64,000 bases of DNA from Herbaspirillum sp. 3R11 (GCF_004563925.1 NZ_SPNJ01000002.1:186001-250000), one strand, 5' to 3'. Numbered from the stretch's first letter, positions 1 to 9,869 are shown. The notes: generated by a model not told the origin, from the letters alone. Made by a program: numbers and translations.

Positions 1-273
1 CCATTGGGTGGATCACTGCAGGGCCGCAGAGTTTCTTGCGCAAGCGCGTAATGACTTGCGCTCAATAGTGCGCAGGTGATCAATACGTTGTAGCGCACGA
101 TGTTCAACAGGTGGGAGACTCCTGCACATTTATACCAAGACTTATATCGATGAGACATAACGTTGTTCCAATTTACTGTTTGTTTTCTGAGGCGGAAAAG
201 TCATATTCGAAGCCAGATGAGGTGCTTCAGCAATAAGGAACCGTCGAATCGAAGTGCTTCATGTCGTCGCGTG
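1..273. other. Left edge, no confirmed gene
   Basis: No convincing gene is visible. One plus-strand frame is open from base 2 and stops at a TGA at 77-79 (last residues ...NDLRSIVRR). It could be the 3' end of a gene lying to the left and convergent with the LysR gene, but about 25 residues are too few to identify. The rest is non-coding on present evidence. Confidence 0.2.
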
Positions 274-1179
274 CTATTTATCTGCACTTCCGTCGACGAG
301 CGTTTTCCACAAAGCGTCAAGTACCGCGTGGGAGCGATGTCGTTGTCGATAAAGCGTGATGTCGACACTGACCTGCAAGTTCGAATCACCCACCACAACC
401 AGTCCGCCACGACTCACCTCGTCTTGTACCAGCCGATAAGGCAGCCAGGCCAGACCGACGCCCCGTAACGCCAGCTCCATGATCGATTCGTAAGAATCGG
501 ATTGACAGACCTGCTTAAGGTTCAGAGTGACCGGCAATTGCGCCAGATGTCGCGCTAATACCGCACGTAAAGCCTGCGATTTAGCAAAGCTCAGCCACGG
601 CAACGGCTCGCCTCCTCCAGCGGGGCGGAAACGCGCACGACCGCGATGATCCAGCGAACTGACCGGAACCACGTTTTCACGTGCCACCGGGAAGCAGTCA
701 AAACGCTCCCGATCTAAGAGCAACCGCGTCAACGGGCTTGCATACACGATCAGAAGATCGACTTCACCACTGACAAGGCGCAGGATGGCTTCATTGGCCC
801 CGCTGGTGGACATTGCAGTGGAAAAAAACCCGACGCGCTGTGTGGCATCCAGATACCAATTCGGAAAGAACGTGCTTGCGAGCGTTCTGCCGGTAGCAAT
901 CCTCAGATGATTATCCAGCTGTGGCACCGTATCCTGAAGTTGGGTCCGGGCATCGTGCAAAATATTGACGACATCGTCGGCGGCGTCCAGAAAAACCGTT
1001 CCGGCTGCCGTCAGAGCCAAGGGCTTGGAGCGCTCGACCAGGGGCGTTCCAACCCATTGCTCGAGTGCACGAATGCGCCGCCCGAAGGCTGGATGCGTAA
1101 CAAAACGGTTGGCCGCCGCCCGCGTGAAACTGCGTGTGCGCGCCAATTCGACAAAATCCTCCAGCCAGTTGATCTGCAT
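274..1179 (-). CDS. LysR-family transcriptional regulator
   Basis: A 301-residue DNA-binding regulator of normal LysR length. The N-terminal winged helix-turn-helix (about residues 4-62) contains SFTRAAANRFVTHPAFGRR and RIRALEQWVG, typical of the family. The remainder, about residues 88-295, is the periplasmic-binding-like effector domain. The ATG at 1179 has a GGAA about 7 bases upstream. It lies on the same strand downstream of the chemoreceptor, hydrolase and transporter genes with a gap of about 110 bp, so it may regulate that group, although LysR genes are more often divergent from their targets. The effector cannot be told from sequence. Confidence 0.88.
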   Translation of the reverse strand: MQINWLEDFVELARTRSFTRAAANRFVTHPAFGRRIRALEQWVGTPLVERSKPLALTAAGTVFLDAADDVVNILHDARTQLQDTVPQLDNHLRIATGRTLASTFFPNWYLDATQRVGFFSTAMSTSGANEAILRLVSGEVDLLIVYASPLTRLLLDRERFDCFPVARENVVPVSSLDHRGRARFRPAGGGEPLPWLSFAKSQALRAVLARHLAQLPVTLNLKQVCQSDSYESIMELALRGVGLAWLPYRLVQDEVSRGGLVVVGDSNLQVSVDITLYRQRHRSHAVLDALWKTLVDGSADK

Positions 1180-1292
1180 GTGTTATTCCGTTTGAAGGAC
1201 GGTTTGGATACATCGGCCGCACGTGGCGGAACACAGAATGGCGAGACGGCCAGGCAAGCGCATTGTTTCCGCCAGAATCGACTGCACCTGAA

Positions 1293-3113
1293 TCACTCCG
1301 TCCGTTTAGCCTCTCGTAACTTAAACAGCGCGATCATCTTGAACAGATCTTGTGCTTGCTCGTTTAATTGCGATGACGCCGCAGCAGATTGTTCGACCAG
1401 CGCTGCATTTTCCTGTGTCGCGCGATCCATATCTGCGATGCTGGAGTCTATCTGTGTAATGCCCAGACTCTGCTCATTCAGCGCGTGCTGGACCTGCCCG
1501 ACAATGCCGGCCACGCGGCTGATGGCGACTACGATCTCACTCATCGTCACGCCTGCAGTTTCTACGCGCTGAGTACCTTCCATGACGTTCGCCGCCGAAG
1601 CCTCGATCAAACCTTTGATCTCACGTGCGGCAGTCGCGCTTCGCTGCGCAAGCGTGCGCACTTCGGCCGCGACGACGGCGAAGCCGCGTCCGTTTTCACC
1701 GGCGCGGGCGGCTTCCACAGCGGCGTTCAACGCGAGAATATTGGTCTGGAAGGCGATGCTGTCAATCACGCCAATGATTTCCGTCACGGATTTCGACGAG
1801 CGCGCAATTTCTTCCATCGTACTGACGACCTGGAGCATGACGTCTCCGCCGCGCTGGGCGATCGAACTGGTGGATGACGCCAGGCGGCCTGCGTCGATCG
1901 TCGCTTCGACCGACTGTTTGACGCTCGCCGTCAGTTCGGTCAGTGCTGCGGAAGTCTCCTGCAGGCCACTGGCCGATATTTCGGTTCGGAGAGACAAGTC
2001 TCGGTTGCCGGTTTCGATCTCGCCGGTCGCCATGCGCATCGTCTCCACCCCGGTGCGCATCTGAAATAGCAGTGCTTCTATCTTGTCAACGAACCCGTTA
2101 AAGGCCCGAGAAATCTGGGCTACCTCATCGTTGCCGCTGTCTGGCAACCGGTGAGTCAGGTCGCCCGTGCCGCTGGCAACCACGTTCATCGCATTGCGCA
2201 CCTGTTGCAGACGTTGAAAGGAATGCGAGGTGAACAAAGAGGAAATCACGAGCGTGGCAAGCATTAGCAGGATCATGCCGCCAATCAGCGTGTTGAGCAT
2301 CTTGCGCAATCCCGATGTCGCTTCTTTCAGGTCCAATGCAACGACGAGATACCAATAGCTGCCTTTGACCGCTCTGACCTTCAACAACTTGTCTTCGCCT
2401 CCGATCCTCACACGTTGCGGCTCAAAGCTGCCAGCGAGTGTGGCCAGCAGCGCCGGCGTCAGTTCGGATGCAATGTCGGTCGAAGGTTTTAGAGAAAATG
2501 CAGTATCAGGATGTGCGATGATCTGGCCATCGCGTGCGACGACGAAAGCGAAACTCGATGGCGTCGGATGGATGGCGCTAACGGTTGCGCGCACATCATC
2601 GAGCGTGACAGCGCCGCTCAACACGCCGACTGCCTTGCCGTCGCGCAAGATGGGCGCGGTGAATGCAACATAGGGGACATTCGTTGTGACGTGCCCGTAA
2701 GGTTTGGTGATCGTGACGCCGGAGGCAGAGATGGCTGCGACGTACCACGGGCGCACCGTGGGATCAAAGTCAGTCGAGGCAAGCCCGCTAGTTGAAAAAA
2801 AAGTTTTATCCGACCAACCCAGCGTGCAAATCGGGAAGCCGTTTGTCTGCCCCATCTGCGTTACCGCCCGCGCCATGTCGGCCGCCGTAACCGAGGCCGC
2901 AGTAGCCTCGACTGCGTGGGCTTTGGCCTGCACCCACTGCGCGATTGTCAAGGCGCTGCCGTTGGCTATTGCAGTCAGATTCGCTTCGCTCGATGCGACG
3001 GTATTGGCCTGTACTATTTTATACGTCGTGGCCCCTGACACCGCCAACGCACCCGCGACAGTCGCACAGGTAATCAATAAAATCTTAATGCGCAGAGAAG
3101 CCGTCATCATCAT
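1293..3113 (-). CDS. Methyl-accepting chemotaxis protein with dCache sensor
   Basis: Membrane chemoreceptor of about 606 residues. An N-terminal transmembrane helix (about 4-24) leads into a periplasmic double-Cache domain with the motif VRPWYVAA, resembling the ligand-binding signature of amino-acid-sensing dCache domains. A second transmembrane helix (about 275-298), a HAMP segment and a cytoplasmic signalling domain follow. The hairpin tip reads IIGVIDSIAFQTNILALNAA, which is highly conserved. The start at 3113 is preferred because AGGG lies 6 bases upstream; an in-frame ATG at 3135-3137 would overlap the preceding stop. It follows the aspartoacylase-like gene by about 17 bp, so all are probably one transcript and the receptor may sense the substrate of that pathway. 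The C-terminus lacks a clear CheR-tethering pentapeptide. Confidence 0.93.
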   Translation of the reverse strand: MMMTASLRIKILLITCATVAGALAVSGATTYKIVQANTVASSEANLTAIANGSALTIAQWVQAKAHAVEATAASVTAADMARAVTQMGQTNGFPICTLGWSDKTFFSTSGLASTDFDPTVRPWYVAAISASGVTITKPYGHVTTNVPYVAFTAPILRDGKAVGVLSGAVTLDDVRATVSAIHPTPSSFAFVVARDGQIIAHPDTAFSLKPSTDIASELTPALLATLAGSFEPQRVRIGGEDKLLKVRAVKGSYWYLVVALDLKEATSGLRKMLNTLIGGMILLMLATLVISSLFTSHSFQRLQQVRNAMNVVASGTGDLTHRLPDSGNDEVAQISRAFNGFVDKIEALLFQMRTGVETMRMATGEIETGNRDLSLRTEISASGLQETSAALTELTASVKQSVEATIDAGRLASSTSSIAQRGGDVMLQVVSTMEEIARSSKSVTEIIGVIDSIAFQTNILALNAAVEAARAGENGRGFAVVAAEVRTLAQRSATAAREIKGLIEASAANVMEGTQRVETAGVTMSEIVVAISRVAGIVGQVQHALNEQSLGITQIDSSIADMDRATQENAALVEQSAAASSQLNEQAQDLFKMIALFKLREAKRTE

Positions 3114-3130
3114 GAACATCCCTGGTGAAA

Positions 3131-4132
3131 TTAGCACTCTGTCAGGTCATTGGAATCAACAAGCCGCCCAAAGCGTACCATCGTCGCACCTGGACTCAAA
3201 TGACGCAAAGACGGTTGAACCAGCACGCAATGGTCATAAGGCGTCAGCACTAGCTCGCCCTCGTCGCGCGCGATCGCGGTACCGGCCCTTGCAATCATCT
3301 CAAGCCCCTGAAATGGCTGCAGAAAGGTGAACGCCATCGAGCGAGCCACTACTGCCTCGGTAATCTCAACGAAGCGCTGCCGCTGTGGACGTACCGTTGT
3401 CAGAAAACGCTCTACATCTTCCATGGAAACGGTGCCTGCCAGCAATAAAAAGCGGCAAGCCGTATCGAGCGCGACAAGATGGCTGCTTTGCGAAAAATGC
3501 TGGCCGGATTCAACCAGCAAGGCATTGCATACACTACCTCGATCGCCGAAGCGGGCATAGTCACGCAGCCGCGTACCGCTGGGGTGTCCGGCGTCGATAA
3601 TGACATGCTCCGGCGAACCCAAGGCTTTGGCCAGTTGAACTCCCTTCGTCAGCGACCCGCACATCATCAGTGGCGGAGAACTTTCATGCATGGAGTGAAT
3701 ATCCAGCAGTAAATCCACCGTATCAAGAAATGGACGTATCGCCCGCGCCCGACGCAACTCAACACTTTCACGCGGGCCACTCAACACGGCTTCGCTCCAC
3801 ACCCGGTTCATGTCCTCGTCAATGAAGCGGCTGGTGTCAGGGTTGTCGCAGTCGAAGCGCTCATAGGCATCAACGTTGGCAAAGCCCATGCTTAAACGCC
3901 CCGCGATTGGTCGCAGCCCCTTGTTGAGCAACGTGTCCAGCACATTCGCTCCGCACACCTCGTTCCCGTGCGTCAGCGCCAGCAGCATCACGTGCGGGCC
4001 GGCGACCCCGCTGTCGAAGGTGTGGACATAGTCAATACCGGTGTTGCCATTTTTCCATCGTGAAATATCGGGAAAATGCACTTCAATGGGATAAGCAGGC
4101 AGCGCAGCACGAATTTCGGTAAGGGTAGGCAT
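3131..4132 (-). CDS. Aspartoacylase / succinylglutamate desuccinylase family hydrolase
   Basis: A 333-residue zinc-dependent amide hydrolase of the M14-like AstE/AspA superfamily. Zinc ligands are visible as THGNE (His55, Glu58) and DIHSMH (His146), and the catalytic glutamate sits in VESGQH (Glu208). Members remove acyl groups from N-acyl amino acids; the substrate here is unknown. The frame is open to 4243, but the ATG at 4132 is chosen because CGGAG lies 8 bases upstream and the longer version would overlap the transporter gene. It sits between an MHS transporter and a chemoreceptor on the same strand, which suggests uptake and hydrolysis of a small N-acylated compound. Confidence 0.85.
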   Translation of the reverse strand: MPTLTEIRAALPAYPIEVHFPDISRWKNGNTGIDYVHTFDSGVAGPHVMLLALTHGNEVCGANVLDTLLNKGLRPIAGRLSMGFANVDAYERFDCDNPDTSRFIDEDMNRVWSEAVLSGPRESVELRRARAIRPFLDTVDLLLDIHSMHESSPPLMMCGSLTKGVQLAKALGSPEHVIIDAGHPSGTRLRDYARFGDRGSVCNALLVESGQHFSQSSHLVALDTACRFLLLAGTVSMEDVERFLTTVRPQRQRFVEITEAVVARSMAFTFLQPFQGLEMIARAGTAIARDEGELVLTPYDHCVLVQPSLRHLSPGATMVRFGRLVDSNDLTEC

Positions 4133-4178
4133 GTGTGTTACTCCGGATAGAGAAAGCGCAATGGCATAAAAGAGCTCA

Positions 4179-5519
4179 TTACGGCGCGATGATGAGCTCG
4201 CGTGTAGCGCGCGCGCGTCGGGCGAGCGCGACAATCGCGACAAGGCTGAGTGCCGCGGTCGCCATCACATAAAAGCTCGGCGCCAGCTTGCTATGCGTGA
4301 CGCCGATCAGCCACGTCACAATGAGCGGTGCGAATCCACCGAACAGCGTCACCGAGAAGTTGTAGCTGATCGATAACCCGGTGCCTCGCGTATGCGTCGG
4401 GAAAATGTCGGCAAGAAGCGCGGGCAAGGCGCCAAGGCTGGCCGCGATCAGCAAGCCCACGAGCGCTTGCACGAGAAGAAATGTCGTTACCGTTGGCCAG
4501 GTATTGAGTAGGACAAACAGAGGATAGGTTGTGACTGCGATCAGCACTAATGCCGCCAGCATGATTTTGACGTAACCGTAACGATCGGCCAGAGCGCCGA
4601 CCAACGGTGCCAAGACCATGAGCACCAGCCCGGTAAGCAGCGCACCTACAAACGATGACGTTGCCGAAAGATGTAATTGCGCCACCGCGTAAGTCGGCAT
4701 GTAGAGCTTGTGAACATAATTGAACGAGGTCGCCGCGGCCACAACACCGCCGCCCAGCAGCATGTTATGCCAGTCATTCGCAAACACTTCACGTAACGGA
4801 GACTTGCTTTTCTGCTCTGAGCCAAGCTGTTTGAAATCGGTGGTTTCATCGGTATAGCGTCGAATATACAACCCCACAGGGCCGATCAATAATCCAACGC
4901 CAAAGGCGACGCGCCAGCCCCATTCGCTGATCTGTACCGCGCTTAGACACGAACTGAGCAATGCGCTAATGCCGGCGGCCAGCACCGTCGCCAGTCCGAG
5001 TGTGGACATCTGCCAGCTTGCGAAAAATCCGCGCCGCTTTTCGTCCGCATGTTCCACCATGAAAGCGGTCGCCGCACCAAACTCACCGCCGCTGGAGAAG
5101 CCCTGCGTCATCCGTGCGATGATAATGATGATTGGTGACATGATGCCGATCTGTTGATAGGTCGGCACAAATACGGTCATCGCCGTACCCAGCATCATAA
5201 GACCGATGGAGAGCGTCAATGAGGCCTTTCGGCCAACGCGGTCCGCATAGCTACCGAGCACGACTGAGCCCAGCGGGCGCATCAAAAAAGAGACTCCGAA
5301 CGAACCCATGCTGAGTAGCAATGATGTCGTTGCGTCATGTACCGGAAAGAAAAGCTGGCCGATAATGATCGCGAAGTAACCATAAATCAACAGATCGTAG
5401 AATTCGAGCGCGTTTCCTATACTTGCAGCGAAAATTTCGCGCCAATGTGCGCTACGGACATTGGCTGTGGTGGTTGGTGTGCTATCGCATACCATGGACG
5501 TACCGGTGTTGATTGACAT
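4179..5519 (-). CDS. MFS transporter, metabolite:H+ symporter (MHS) type
   Basis: Inner-membrane secondary transporter of 446 residues with about 12 hydrophobic helices. The N-terminal segment GNALEFYDLLIYGYFA and the loop GSYADRVGRKASL are characteristic of the metabolite:proton symporter subfamily, which carries organic acids and zwitterions such as citrate, ketoglutarate and proline/betaine. The ATG at 5519 begins MSINTGTSM. It is the first gene of a minus-strand run with an aspartoacylase-like hydrolase and a chemoreceptor, so its substrate is probably the acylated compound hydrolysed by the next gene product. Exact specificity cannot be read from the sequence. Confidence 0.9.
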   Translation of the reverse strand: MSINTGTSMVCDSTPTTTANVRSAHWREIFAASIGNALEFYDLLIYGYFAIIIGQLFFPVHDATTSLLLSMGSFGVSFLMRPLGSVVLGSYADRVGRKASLTLSIGLMMLGTAMTVFVPTYQQIGIMSPIIIIIARMTQGFSSGGEFGAATAFMVEHADEKRRGFFASWQMSTLGLATVLAAGISALLSSCLSAVQISEWGWRVAFGVGLLIGPVGLYIRRYTDETTDFKQLGSEQKSKSPLREVFANDWHNMLLGGGVVAAATSFNYVHKLYMPTYAVAQLHLSATSSFVGALLTGLVLMVLAPLVGALADRYGYVKIMLAALVLIAVTTYPLFVLLNTWPTVTTFLLVQALVGLLIAASLGALPALLADIFPTHTRGTGLSISYNFSVTLFGGFAPLIVTWLIGVTHSKLAPSFYVMATAALSLVAIVALARRARATRELIIAP

Positions 5520-6316
5520 ACTTATTTATCTCCTCAATGTCCGCTGGTTACGAAAAATCAACGGCACGTATGGCGATACGGCGTTGGCACCAGTCTTAAC
5601 GAAGCGGAGTGTATAGAAGCAGAGACGACGGCCCGTGCCGTTTCGGCACCGTAGCGTGCTATTTCTTAGCCACCGTCGGCGAGCGTGTTGCCGCTCAAGG
5701 AGCGCATGCGTTGCGACCAATAGATCCCACTGAAAAAATTCGTTTTTCTACGGCAGCTCCTGAAACCCACGAAAAGTATTGGCGCCGGCGGATGTGCGCA
5801 GAGCAGTTTTTTCGTTTACCAAGAGGAAGTCATCTGCGTCTTCAAATATAGTCGCGGGTAAGACAGATTTGACAAATTTGCATGCTCACGCGGCAGGTAA
5901 GTATATGCAGACGGCAGCCGATCTCAAATTGCCGAATTGGCATGACGCGTATGCTTCAGGAATATAGCCAGCCCATCCTGAATCGGGAGGGTGAGGGATA
6001 CGCTTGCAAGGGACGAAGCTAAGCGGATGAACCGGCATCATTCTGCCGAAAAAGACAGGGCTAGCCCACGCTGATCTGCCTATCGCTAGTTGATCCACCT
6101 CAAAGCGTGTGGCGAAATCAGCGGCTCGATTGCATGACCTGCTATACCTCATTTGTTTGAGGCTCCAAATAGAGCTGCTTAACGTATGACGATGTTAGCG
6201 TGAGTGATCGTTTCGGTCTTCAACCAGTCAGAGAGTTTGCGGGAGTACTCGCCAATCCGTCTGAATGAGTATTCGCAGTTTTTTAAGGACAAGACCGAGC
6301 AGCTTTTAGTAGGCAC
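5520..6316. other. Gene-poor stretch upstream of the MHS transporter
   Basis: About 800 bp without a supportable gene. The short open frames on both strands have no ribosome-binding site and no recognisable protein. The part next to 5520 must carry the transporter promoter, but I could not pick a clear one. With the transposase remnant just to the right, this looks like decayed or acquired DNA. Confidence 0.4.
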
Positions 6317-6451
6317 TCACGAATCATTTAGCGCGTAGCGCTTCTCAGCCGCTACAGGCGATAGGTCGCCGGCGGAACCATGCCGGCGAATCGGGTTGTA
6401 GAACATTTCAATGTACTCAAACACGTCCGACGTCGCAGTTGCTCCTTTCGG
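6317..6451 (-). pseudogene. IS3-family transposase, C-terminal remnant
   Basis: Read on the minus strand, this frame gives VFEYIEMFYNPIRRHGSAGD followed by LSPVAAEKRYA and a TGA at 6319-6317. This is the C-terminal end of an IS3-family integrase-type transposase (OrfB), including the region after the last catalytic glutamate. The frame is closed by an in-frame TAG at 6454-6452, and no upstream catalytic core is present, so only about 45 residues of a roughly 280-residue protein remain. No terminal inverted repeats were recognised. It marks a past insertion that has since been deleted. Confidence 0.75.
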
Positions 6452-6615
6452 CTAACCTACCTGGCTATCAAGGGCCTGCGGTATGTACAGCCATTTGACG
6501 GCACTCCGACGTTCTTGCCAAAAGCACCAGCTAACCATGTAGGCGCCAATACAGCTACCGTTCAGCCGGCTCTTGTCACAGTCTTCAATCTAGCCTTTTC
6601 TGGTAGTGATGGACT

Positions 6616-7098
6616 TCAATCCATTTCTAATATCGCACGAACCCAACTGAGTAGTTCGTTCGGCCAGACGATGTCGTCTGTTGATCGAAGTTCTTCCAAG
6701 GACCACCACTTGTGTTCCACTATGAACTGCCTTTCATCTGACGTCCATTCAGCGTCACGAATATGCGTGTTTGAAGTCCGGACGAAGAAGTATCTTTCTT
6801 CCGCGATGACATTTTCGCCGTCTGGGAGCTGCAAAGTGAACCGTCTCTCAGCAAGGTACCAGTCAGGCGGGAGCATCGCAATACCGGTCTCCTCACGCAA
6901 CTCCCGAACAGCAGCTTGTTCGTAGCTTTCTCCGTGCTCTAACCCACCACCGGGCGTAGCCCAATATTCCTGCCCCGCCAACGGCCCCGTCTTGTGCTCA
7001 AATCTGAACAAAAGAATGCGTTGCGTCGCGTCCATGACAATCAGGCGAGCCGAACAGCGAGTTCGCAAGCAGTGTTGAGGTTGTGGTTCTTGCCGCAT
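6616..7098 (-). CDS. Nudix hydrolase
   Basis: A 160-residue pyrophosphohydrolase. It carries a complete Nudix box: GGLEHGE, seven residues, then RELREETGI, fitting GX5EX7REUXEEXGU. The N-terminal strand (RLIVMDATQRILLFRF) and the strand before the box (EYWATPGGG) are typical. The frame opens with TTG at 7110, but the ATG at 7098 is preferred, with a purine-rich GAAGAG just upstream. The substrate is not predictable; related small Nudix proteins hydrolyse nucleoside diphosphate derivatives. It stands alone on the minus strand, next to an IS remnant on one side and nearly 300 bp of non-coding DNA on the other. Confidence 0.87.
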   Translation of the reverse strand: MRQEPQPQHCLRTRCSARLIVMDATQRILLFRFEHKTGPLAGQEYWATPGGGLEHGESYEQAAVRELREETGIAMLPPDWYLAERRFTLQLPDGENVIAEERYFFVRTSNTHIRDAEWTSDERQFIVEHKWWSLEELRSTDDIVWPNELLSWVRAILEMD

Positions 7099-7406
7099 TT
7101 TTCTCTTCAAAAGTTAAGTGACGGATGATGGTATTGCGCAATCAATGGGTTCATTGTTCACCGTGTTTTGCAGGTTCTTATATATGCGATCTTTAACTAT
7201 TCGCAATCGCCCCGAATTTAGCTATCCCGCCAGATGCTCTGAACGCGTAGCCTCCCAGTTTTCCATCACAAATCACCAGCATGCACCGCGGCAGCGGTTC
7301 GCTGCGCCAACCGCAATCTACTCACTGCCGTCATAGCACTAAGCTGAGCCTCGTTCCGTCGTTTCCCGTGAAGTTGCTTGGCACATGGATGCCCTTCGGT
7401 TGCAGC

Positions 7407-8180
7407 TTAAGTGCTACGAGCAGGCAACCCGAAGCGATTTTCCAATACTTGCACAAGCTCTTCTTCCGTCAGTTGCCGTTTCTCCACCCGACCATTCATT
7501 ACCGTCTTGAACATGTCTCCCAGCAAAATCAGCCGCCCGTCGGGCTGGTGCAGCACGACCAATAGCTTCTGTACGAAAATGGCATCGGGGTGCGTGGAAT
7601 TAAGATAGTTGGCCGGGACGAAGTCGATCCACTCCTGCGGCGACAGGTCGAACCCATATTGGTTGGCCCATTCTCCCTCTACTTTGGCCTGCAACAGGTA
7701 ATTGCCAAAAGCATCGCGGCTGAGCCGGAACGTATCGGAATCTTGTGCGACCTCTGTGTCCAGCACATCCAGGTCCATCGGTGCGCGAATACCGTAACTG
7801 CCGAACCCGAGGTCGCAAAGCCAGTGCCTGCCTTCGACTTCGGCGACCAGCGCCATGTGGGTACGCGGCCGGCGTACGGGATAGAACATCGGTCGCGCGG
7901 CGACGAAGCGGTAGGAGATGCCTAGGGCCGCCAATGCCATGGCGAACAGCCCGTTGACCTCGTAGCAATAACCACCACGCCTGCTTCGCAACAGCTTGTT
8001 GGTGATGTTCTCGGGCACCATCGACACGATCTTGCCTGCCTGCACATCGAGGTTCTCGAAGGGCACCGAGAAAAGTTGGCGCCTCATCAAGGCTTGCAAG
8101 GTCGTCGCGTTGGCGGTCGCACTGCCGGTGTAGCCGATACGGCGGAAATAGGCGGAAAGGTCGAAGTTGGTGGCATGCAT
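7407..8180 (-). CDS. Arylamine N-acetyltransferase
   Basis: A 257-residue NAT-family enzyme that transfers acetyl groups from acetyl-CoA to arylamines or arylhydrazines. The catalytic triad can be placed: Cys72 in RRGGYCYEVN, His108 in RTHMAL, and Asp123 in CDLGFG. The length is slightly short of the usual 270-280 residues, but both ends look intact. AGGAG stands 5 bases before the ATG at 8180. It is divergent from a MocR-type regulator gene with a 95-bp shared promoter region, so that regulator probably controls it. Confidence 0.93.
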   Translation of the reverse strand: MHATNFDLSAYFRRIGYTGSATANATTLQALMRRQLFSVPFENLDVQAGKIVSMVPENITNKLLRSRRGGYCYEVNGLFAMALAALGISYRFVAARPMFYPVRRPRTHMALVAEVEGRHWLCDLGFGSYGIRAPMDLDVLDTEVAQDSDTFRLSRDAFGNYLLQAKVEGEWANQYGFDLSPQEWIDFVPANYLNSTHPDAIFVQKLLVVLHQPDGRLILLGDMFKTVMNGRVEKRQLTEEELVQVLENRFGLPARST

Positions 8181-8275
8181 GGAAACTCCTCAAGTGATGA
8201 TGTTCTCCACGATAGAGGAGACGGGCCATTCTCTGTATAGTCACAGTTATTAAAAATCATATTGCACAGATTGTC

Positions 8276-9718
8276 ATGCCTGCCTCGTCCCTATCGTCGC
8301 CTCATTACCGTCGCATTGCCGAGGCACTGCGACAGACCGTGGCCTCAGGCTCATTGCTCCCCGGCGACCGAATGATCTCCGCGCGCAAGCTGGCCGAGCG
8401 TGAGCAAGTCAGCCTTCCCACGGCACTGGAAGCGCTGCGTTGCCTGGAGGCCGAGGGCCTGATCGTCGCACGACCTCGCGCAGGCTACTTCGTCCGGCAA
8501 GCGAGCCGGAGCGCTGCTTTGCTGCCCTCTCCCCCGTCACCACGGCCGACGCCCGTCACGATGTCGGCATTGGCACACTCGTTGTTCAGCAGCGCCGATA
8601 CAAGCCTTATTCCGCTCGGTGCCGCTCTGCCCGATCCTGCCTGGTTGCCCACGTCGGCCTTGCAACGGACATTGCTCGCGGCCGGCCGCCGACTGGAAGC
8701 CCATGGACAGACCTACAGCTTGCCACCCGGACGGTTGGACCTTCGTGCCCAGATTGCCGCCCGGGCAGCACATTGGGGCGCCCGGTTCGGGCCGGACGAC
8801 CTCGTCATCACCGCGGGTGCGACCCAGGCTGTCCGCTTGGCATTGCGCGCAGTGTGCCGGCCGGGTGACGTGGTGGGAATCGAGCGGCCCGCCTATTTCG
8901 GCACACTCCTACTACTGGAAGATTTGGGTCTGAAAGCTCTGGAGCTCCCCACCGATCCCCGGGAGGGCCTGCTGCTGGAATCACTGGCCGAGACCATTCA
9001 GCGTTATCGGCCCGTTGCTGTGCTGGCCTCGCCTACGGTGCAGAATCCGCTCGGCGCCAGCATGCCGGTCGCACGCAAGCGAGCACTGGTCGAGTTGCTC
9101 GCCAGCGCCGGCATCCCCTTGATCGAGGACGACGTGTACGGCGATCTGGCCGGTGAGGGGCAGCGTCCGCCGGCCTGTAAAGCCTTTGACAGTGATGGCA
9201 ATGTCTTGTACTGCGGATCGCTTTCCAAGACCATCGCGCCTGGGTGGCGTATTGGCTGGATCGCAGCCGGACGCTACCACCAGCAGGTGTTGCAAGGGCG
9301 TCAAGCTGGCGATTGGGCCGGTGTCCCGTTGCTGGAAGCCGCGGCAAGCGAAGTGCTGGCCAGCGGTGACTATGAGCGCCATCTGCGACGAATGAAGTCC
9401 AGGATCGGGAACGGCGTGAGTGCCGTCACCGCGCGGGTGGAAGCGAGCTTCCCACATGGCACGCGGGTCTCCGCCCCGTGTGCCGGTTTCCTGTTGTGGG
9501 TGGAGTTGCCACGTCACGTCGATGTGCTGGAAGTGCATCGTCAGGCTCTCGCGCTAGGTATCGGCGTCAGCCCCGGGCCATTGTTTTCACCGCGTGCGGA
9601 TCTGTTGAATTACCTGCGGCTGAACTGCGCAAACGAACCTACGCCCCGCTTGCTGGGTGCGGTGGAACAGATCGGTATGCTGTGCAACCGGCTAGCGCAA
9701 CGTCATCCAGATCGGTAG
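8276..9718 (+). CDS. MocR-type GntR regulator with aminotransferase domain
   Basis: A 480-residue fusion of an N-terminal GntR winged-helix domain (about residues 8-76, ending in GLIVARPRAGYFVR) and a class I aminotransferase-like domain (about 110-475). The PLP lysine is Lys318 in CGSLSKTIAPGWRIGW, and the ring-binding aspartate lies in EDDVYGD. MocR proteins use bound PLP or an amino compound as effector and usually regulate a divergent gene, here probably the N-acetyltransferase. The start ATG follows an AT-rich intergenic stretch without a strong Shine-Dalgarno sequence. Confidence 0.92.
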   Translation: MPASSLSSPHYRRIAEALRQTVASGSLLPGDRMISARKLAEREQVSLPTALEALRCLEAEGLIVARPRAGYFVRQASRSAALLPSPPSPRPTPVTMSALAHSLFSSADTSLIPLGAALPDPAWLPTSALQRTLLAAGRRLEAHGQTYSLPPGRLDLRAQIAARAAHWGARFGPDDLVITAGATQAVRLALRAVCRPGDVVGIERPAYFGTLLLLEDLGLKALELPTDPREGLLLESLAETIQRYRPVAVLASPTVQNPLGASMPVARKRALVELLASAGIPLIEDDVYGDLAGEGQRPPACKAFDSDGNVLYCGSLSKTIAPGWRIGWIAAGRYHQQVLQGRQAGDWAGVPLLEAAASEVLASGDYERHLRRMKSRIGNGVSAVTARVEASFPHGTRVSAPCAGFLLWVELPRHVDVLEVHRQALALGIGVSPGPLFSPRADLLNYLRLNCANEPTPRLLGAVEQIGMLCNRLAQRHPDR

Positions 9719-9869
9719 GTCTCAGGCGGGATTCAGCGCAATTGATTGGTTCATTGAGCTGATTGGTCGTGATGGGGAGTTTTAACTCACAAGGCCTTAA
9801 GAGGAAAGTTCGGCTCTGGCCGATTGCGAACATCGGAGCGCAATACAAGACCTCTTTATAAACCTGAAG

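Noticed and set aside
6380-6925. 181-codon plus-strand frame
   Set aside because: It runs antisense across the IS3 remnant and the 3' half of the Nudix gene; no motif of its own.
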